Shown: piece by piece, positions 4,334-8,581 of the stretch | How the letters are laid out: every line of letters begins with the position of its first letter | Position numbering within the stretch: the stretch's first letter is position 1 | Assembly: GCA_030609785.1 (NCBI GenBank) | Contig: JAUWTC010000077.1 | Coordinates: 1 to 8,581, forward strand | DNA length: 8,581 nucleotides | Source: Holophagae bacterium | Lineage (GTDB): Bacteria; Acidobacteriota; Thermoanaerobaculia; Thermoanaerobaculales; Sulfomarinibacteraceae | Reading direction: 5' to 3' | Made by a program: the position numbers and the translations under genes | The notes under the pieces: model-generated | The model's database searches: none | Told to the model about the DNA's origin: nothing | The model's input: the letters and a program-made list of their open reading frames with translations, nothing else

Positions 4334-6624
4334 TTTTCCCTTTTTGTGGCGTTGCGCTCGGCTTTGAAAGTGCCTGCTGCCACACGGTTCCGACCCTGTT
4401 GCTTTGCGGTGTAGAGATTCCTGTCCGCCAGAGATAACAGATCATCGACGGTCGGTGTTTCCCCGGGGGGCAGTTGGTCGATCGACGCGAGACCAATGGA
4501 GATCGTCACGCGAACCTCTCGCCCGTCCTCTGCCCGAATCTGGAGACTGTCAACCGACTCACGGATCTTCCCAGCCACCCCCATGGCGCTTTCACAGCCT
4601 GTTTCGGCCAGAACGAAGAGAAACTCGTCTCCGCCGTACCGACCAATTTGGTCGCTGTCACGCAGACCCTGTGAGATGGTTTTGGCGACCTGTTTCAAGA
4701 CCCCATCGCCCGTCAGGTGGCCGAACGTGTCGTTGACCAGTTTGAAGTGGTCCAAGTCGATCAACCCGATCGTCAGGGAACGGTGATAACGCTGGGCTCG
4801 GGTGATCTCGCTTTTGAGCCGCTCCAGGATCGGTTCGCGGCGCAGCAGTCCGGTAAGCCCTTCAAAGGTTGCGGACTCGAAAAGTCTGGCATTTTCAAAG
4901 GTCGTGGCCAGGTGGTGGGCGAGGAGGCTGAGAAGTTCCAGTTCCTCAGCGAGAAAACGGTCACCGGTGTCACGATTTCCGAGGAGAATAATGCCGATCA
5001 GAGTGGCGTGGGTGGTCATCGGAACGGCGAGGGTTGTTTCGAGTGAATCCATGTGCTGAGTCAAGGCGGAGCCGGCTTGCACCAGGGTGCTGACCTGTAT
5101 CGGTCGGCCCGCCTGGACCAGAGCCTGGATGGCGGCATCGTCCGGCGAAATAAAGACCGAGCGTTCCAATCGTGTTTCGAGATCAGCCTCGGTGGAGGCG
5201 AGCGTTGTCAAGATGCCGGTTTTGTGGTCACCGATCAGCAGGGTCACGGATCTGACGGCGAAGATGCTCTGCAGCTGCTCAGCCAGGTACTGACCCATTT
5301 TCGGCAGGTTGCCCAGGGAGGGGAGTTCCTCAGAGAGCGTGATCAGCCGTCTCCGAATGGCATAGCGTTCGGGAAAGAACCGTTGATCAATGGTTTTCTT
5401 TGCGGCCTCACGAAGTGGCGAAAACAGGAGCCCGAGGACCAGGGTTGCTCCCGACGCCAGCCACACGATGAAGGTCTCTCCGACAACCGTTGACAGCATT
5501 GCTCCGCCGACGCCGACAATCGCAAAAAACAAGAGAACCAGGGTCACCGTGAGGAGTGAGTAGACGAGGCCTCGGCGCACAACCAGTTCGATGTCAAAGA
5601 GCTGGTACCGGAAAATGGCGAAGAACACGGCAACCGGGTACATCAGCAGGACCACGGACTGCAACGGCCCGATATACCAGGTCGCCTGATTCAAGACGGT
5701 GGGAAAGGCCAACGACACCAATGTGAAAACAGTCCACGGAAGGACGCCGACGAGCACCAGGCCGGCCTGGTGGCGACCCGTCGGATCAGGAAATCGCAAG
5801 GCCTGGTGCGCGAGCAGGAGCAGTACGGCCACCGCCCAGAACGGCAGCATGATCGTTTCCAAGACCCAGTAGACGTCGCTGGTGTTCCACGGCGAGATGC
5901 TCAACCCAAAGGTGTCGGCGGTGAATATCGCCCCCGCAACCAGGCTGAACCCCAGACCAAGGACGTAGTACGAGGGAATGATCCACGGCCGGCGGGCGAT
6001 CCAGGACTGTTTTTGCGGAATCACGGAAGCAAGATGGAGTTCGACTCCCATCTGGAAGCCCGAAAGAAGCAGGAATGACGCTCCTCCGAGGGCTGCCCAG
6101 CCGACTGGAGCAAAGGCCATGCCCGGTATCGACAATTCAATCGCCACCGCCGAGGAGAAAAGCATCAACAATCGGGCGCGACGATCTTTCAACCCTTTGA
6201 AGAGGACAACGAGAGCGAGGCCCAGGTAACCCAACACTGTCAAGTTGGTGGTGAGGAACTTCATCCATTGAAACTCAATGCCCGGAGCGACCTCGAATAC
6301 GAGGTTTTCTGTCCCGCGGAGAACGCCGAAGTGGACAGGTTCGGGGGTAAAAACCCTCGCATGACCATCATAGTCGGCGAGCTTTTCAATCGGCGACCCG
6401 TTGATGGTCTGCAGCCTGTCCCCGGCGGCCAATCCCGCGGTTTCGGCCGGTCGGCCTGCGACAACGCCGGAGATGAGAATGCCGGTCTCGGTCTGTTTGA
6501 TCAGGATGCCGACGATTTGGCCGACGCTGCGTTTTTCTTCCAAGAACCCGGCGAATACAAGCCCGAGGACCGTGATACTCAGGACACAGCCGACAAGGAC
6601 CTTTGTTTTCGACCTGTTCAGCAC
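4282..6624 (-). CDS. Membrane diguanylate cyclase: PDZ, multi-TM, GAF, GGDEF
   Basis: From the GTG start the protein is 780 residues. Domain order: signal-anchor TM (7-28); PDZ-like domain (34-116, with AGRPAETAGLAAGDRLQTING); about eight TM segments (122-405), including FRYQLFDIELVVRRGLVYSL, the 7TM motif of many sensor kinases; a linker (LLFSPLREAAKKTIDQRFF); GAF domain (433-581); GGDEF domain (588-751). The GGDEF domain looks active: DLDHFKLVNDTFGH and GHLTGD, then RYGGDEF (662-668) and an intact RxxD inhibitory site (RDSD, 655-658) five residues before it. It should make c-di-GMP in response to an extracytoplasmic PDZ/membrane signal and a ligand or redox state at the GAF. Start choice: the frame is open to an ATG at 6816 inside the upstream gene and has an ATG at 6648, but only GTG 6624 has a strong Shine-Dalgarno (GGGGAGGA) with 7-base spacing and yields a normal N-terminus. 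The last 26 residues (ERNATKRENSHKKAQKGTKR...) are repeat-encoded. Confidence 0.9.
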   Translation of the reverse strand: MLNRSKTKVLVGCVLSITVLGLVFAGFLEEKRSVGQIVGILIKQTETGILISGVVAGRPAETAGLAAGDRLQTINGSPIEKLADYDGHARVFTPEPVHFGVLRGTENLVFEVAPGIEFQWMKFLTTNLTVLGYLGLALVVLFKGLKDRRARLLMLFSSAVAIELSIPGMAFAPVGWAALGGASFLLLSGFQMGVELHLASVIPQKQSWIARRPWIIPSYYVLGLGFSLVAGAIFTADTFGLSISPWNTSDVYWVLETIMLPFWAVAVLLLLAHQALRFPDPTGRHQAGLVLVGVLPWTVFTLVSLAFPTVLNQATWYIGPLQSVVLLMYPVAVFFAIFRYQLFDIELVVRRGLVYSLLTVTLVLLFFAIVGVGGAMLSTVVGETFIVWLASGATLVLGLLFSPLREAAKKTIDQRFFPERYAIRRRLITLSEELPSLGNLPKMGQYLAEQLQSIFAVRSVTLLIGDHKTGILTTLASTEADLETRLERSVFISPDDAAIQALVQAGRPIQVSTLVQAGSALTQHMDSLETTLAVPMTTHATLIGIILLGNRDTGDRFLAEELELLSLLAHHLATTFENARLFESATFEGLTGLLRREPILERLKSEITRAQRYHRSLTIGLIDLDHFKLVNDTFGHLTGDGVLKQVAKTISQGLRDSDQIGRYGGDEFLFVLAETGCESAMGVAGKIRESVDSLQIRAEDGREVRVTISIGLASIDQLPPGETPTVDDLLSLADRNLYTAKQQGRNRVAAGTFKAERNATKRENSHKKAQKGTKRNTFET

Positions 6625-6630
6625 GAGCGT

Positions 6631-6638
6631 TCCTCCCC
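6631..6638 (-). promoter_or_regulatory. Shine-Dalgarno that sets the cyclase start at GTG 6624
   Basis: On the minus strand GGGGAGGA is followed by a 7-base spacer and GTG (6622-6624). The alternative ATG codons at 6648 and 6816 have no comparable ribosome binding site, and the latter lies inside the upstream coding region. The stretch 6639-6725 between the two genes is otherwise unremarkable, with no hairpin or clear promoter seen. Confidence 0.75.
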
Positions 6639-6725
6639 GCCCCGCCATCAATTGAACAACTGTATCAAGTCCCGGACATTTTTGGGGCACCAGCGGTGAG
6701 ACAAGCTCTCGAGGGAGGATGAAAT

Positions 6726-8546
6726 CTACTTGATGTACCCAAGCGCCTTGAGCTGTTCCATGCTGTCTCCGGACAGTTGGATCGGTTTTCGCCTCACCCA
6801 CGGGGCCGGAACACATCCTTCGAGATCGAGCTCGAGTCCCGGCACCAGTGCCCGGTCTTGGCGGATCATATTCCGGGTTTCCCTTGGGTCCTCTGCGCGA
6901 TCATAGATCTCGAGGGTTGGGCCCAGGGCCGACCAGATGAAAAAGAGCCCTTCACGTTCAACCGCTCTGATACAGACATGCCGGTACTCCGGGCGATAGC
7001 GCGGGAGGTTCGTTTGGAGGTACTCCGATGTGTAGCGCAGAGGCCTGTCTTTCGAACGAGCCCAACGGGAAGGGTCGAGATTGGGGTCGGCGGCCGCTTG
7101 CAGCACCAGATCGAAGAGGTCTCTGCCCTCGAGACGCGCCGAGACGGAGGCGCCTACGTGATCCGGTGTGCGGATGAAGGCGGGAACCCTGACAACTTCC
7201 TGGTACGTGGTATAGCCGTGCCCTTTTCGGCCGTGTTCGCCGAACTCCTCGCCGTGGTCCGAGGCAACCACCGTGAACAGCGGTGCGTCAAGTGTCTGTT
7301 CAAGAGAATGGATCAACTGCCCGGCATGCTCGTCAACGAAGGCCACCTCCTTTTCATACGCCCTGCGGGCTCTTGAGAATACGTTGGAATCATGGCCGCC
7401 GCTGAGGTATGGAATGTGTGGGTCGAGGTAATGGACATAGAGAAACAGGGGGGTTCGAGCTCGCGTCGGATCCTGGGTTCGTCGTTTCACCCACTGGGTG
7501 ACATTTCGTGTCAGAGCGTCGGCCCTGAGGTAGGGTGTATCGGGAGCCCGGCATTCCCGAAAGGTGCGGAATCCCTGGTCGAATCCGGCGTCCCTCCCGA
7601 CGGCCCCCCAGTTGGCCACGAAGGCCGCCGTCTCGTAGCCCTTTCCAGACAGGATTTCAGCCAGCGTCTCCGTGGGCTGGTTCAGGGCATCTTCCCTTCC
7701 GACCGCTCCGTGGTACTCCTGGTAAAGGCCGGTGAACATCGAGCCGATGGAAGGTCTGGTCCAGCTGGCATTGGCCAGCACGTCTTCAAATACGACAGAC
7801 TCCTGTGCGATGCCGTTGAGCCTCGGCATCAGGTCCTGGTCGCCGCCATAGGCGCTGAGAGAATCTCGTCGAAGGGTATCAATCAGGATGAACACGATCG
7901 TCGGTCGTCGAAGACTTTGATCCCAGTCGACTGTGTGCGGAGAGGGTTGGTGGCCGGGTCCGGCTCGGTCGGCCCACAGATCCTCCTCGATCTGGACGAC
8001 TGACGGTCCAAGGACCGACCATGAAGGCAAGCCGAACAGAGTGTGTCGTCGGATCAGCTCCCACCGGAGACCTGGCGACACCTCGTATGACAACCCGACG
8101 ATCAAAAGGCACATCAGTGCAGCTGCTGTGGCGCGAAACAGGAGGCGACGGGGGGGGAGGTTCCGGCCAAGGAAAAAAAGGACCATGGCGGCCCCGGCGC
8201 AGGCGAAAGGAACGTAAGATTTGGGGTCCGGGAGCCGAATGACCTCCCGGAACTGCCATACGAAGAGTGGACTGAGGGCGATGGCCCCGGCGGCCCCAGC
8301 CAACCGATGAACGGTGGTCAACCAGCCTATGCTCCACACTGAGGCACAGGCAAAAAGCAGGTAGACCGTCGAAAGAACCAACACATCGACCGGGTTCAGC
8401 CGGAGAGGCCGGCCGAAAAAGGCGATGACCAACAACCAGATGAAGACCAGTGCTACCGGGAGGACAGCGGTGATGGACTTCCGAATTTGAGGAGTGTCAG
8501 GTTGCAACTGTTCGTGCCTCCGGCATTTCATAGAATACAGAGACAT
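6726..8546 (-). CDS. Membrane-anchored sulfatase-like hydrolase/transferase (alkaline phosphatase superfamily)
   Basis: This protein of up to 606 residues has a basic N-terminus, four or five hydrophobic segments (about 26-150), a linker, then a sulfatase-fold domain (about 214-560) outside the membrane. Metal and active-site motifs are visible: ILIDTLRRDSLSAYGG (220-235, D223), NASWTRPSIGSMFTG (259-273), VHYLDPHIPY (371-380), ASDHGEEFGEHG (428-439) and KGHGYTTYQE (441-450). At the position of the Cys or Ser that becomes formylglycine in true sulfatases (C-x-P-S-R) there is Thr263 (T-R-P-S-I). It may therefore be a phospho-transferase or hydrolase using threonine, as in LtaS and EptA enzymes, rather than a sulfatase. 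The C-terminus EQLKALGYIK is typical of this sulfatase-like group. The start is uncertain: ATG 8546 lacks a Shine-Dalgarno, whereas TTG at 8507 has GGAGG (8517-8521) nine bases upstream. The frame also stays open to the right window edge. The cyclase gene follows 101 bases downstream. Confidence 0.88.
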   Translation of the reverse strand: MSLYSMKCRRHEQLQPDTPQIRKSITAVLPVALVFIWLLVIAFFGRPLRLNPVDVLVLSTVYLLFACASVWSIGWLTTVHRLAGAAGAIALSPLFVWQFREVIRLPDPKSYVPFACAGAAMVLFFLGRNLPPRRLLFRATAAALMCLLIVGLSYEVSPGLRWELIRRHTLFGLPSWSVLGPSVVQIEEDLWADRAGPGHQPSPHTVDWDQSLRRPTIVFILIDTLRRDSLSAYGGDQDLMPRLNGIAQESVVFEDVLANASWTRPSIGSMFTGLYQEYHGAVGREDALNQPTETLAEILSGKGYETAAFVANWGAVGRDAGFDQGFRTFRECRAPDTPYLRADALTRNVTQWVKRRTQDPTRARTPLFLYVHYLDPHIPYLSGGHDSNVFSRARRAYEKEVAFVDEHAGQLIHSLEQTLDAPLFTVVASDHGEEFGEHGRKGHGYTTYQEVVRVPAFIRTPDHVGASVSARLEGRDLFDLVLQAAADPNLDPSRWARSKDRPLRYTSEYLQTNLPRYRPEYRHVCIRAVEREGLFFIWSALGPTLEIYDRAEDPRETRNMIRQDRALVPGLELDLEGCVPAPWVRRKPIQLSGDSMEQLKALGYIK

Positions 8547-8581
8547 GGAAGGAAAAACCGGTGACGGGTGTTGTATTTTGA

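Noticed and set aside
6625..6816. N-terminal extension of the cyclase up to ATG 6816
   Set aside because: It would overlap the sulfatase-like gene by ~90 bases and encode a non-family, charged leader; the Shine-Dalgarno before GTG 6624 explains the start better.

Overview
The window is GC-rich bacterial DNA from a probably Gram-negative-type, environmental organism. The lineage cannot be fixed from the sequence. A large multi-domain membrane diguanylate cyclase, a membrane-anchored sulfatase-like enzyme ending in a 'LKALGYIK' tail, and many low-copy-looking intergenic repeats would fit Desulfobacterota, Myxococcota, Acidobacteriota or Planctomycetota-type genomes. That is inference only.

Layout, left to right. 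Bases 1-833 (minus) hold the N-terminal two-thirds of a thiolase running off the left edge. Bases 834-1223 hold no convincing gene: the first ~85 bases are the thiolase leader, and 921-1193 is a long nested inverted repeat. Bases 1224-2375 (minus) encode a GT-C mannosyltransferase of the PIG-V/Gpi18 type. Bases 2376-2749 are a divergent spacer with a second, 180-base fold-back element (2367-2546) and two G-rich simple repeats. Bases 2750-4112 (plus) encode two overlapping membrane proteins, each with a bacterial PH (YdbS/YdbT-like) domain. A convergent spacer (4113-4281) holds a stem-loop and a third fold-back element whose right arm enters the next gene. Bases 4282-6624 (minus) encode a PDZ / multi-TM / GAF / GGDEF diguanylate cyclase. 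Bases 6726-8546 (minus) encode a multi-TM sulfatase-like enzyme with threonine at the usual nucleophile position.

The genes do not form one obvious pathway. The two PH genes are clearly an operon. The sulfatase-like gene and the cyclase are same-strand neighbours 101 bases apart and may be cotranscribed. Except for the thiolase, everything is a membrane or envelope protein.

The most unusual content is between the genes. All three intergenic gaps longer than 150 bases carry a long imperfect palindrome centred on a small hairpin (centres near 1057, 2456 and 4267). Two share an A-rich 'CCACGAA.AC.CACGAA' grammar. Two reach into adjacent genes: one supplies the start codon and putative ribosome binding site of the mannosyltransferase, the other supplies the last ~26 codons and stop of the cyclase. 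No complete transposase, CRISPR array, tRNA or rRNA gene is visible.
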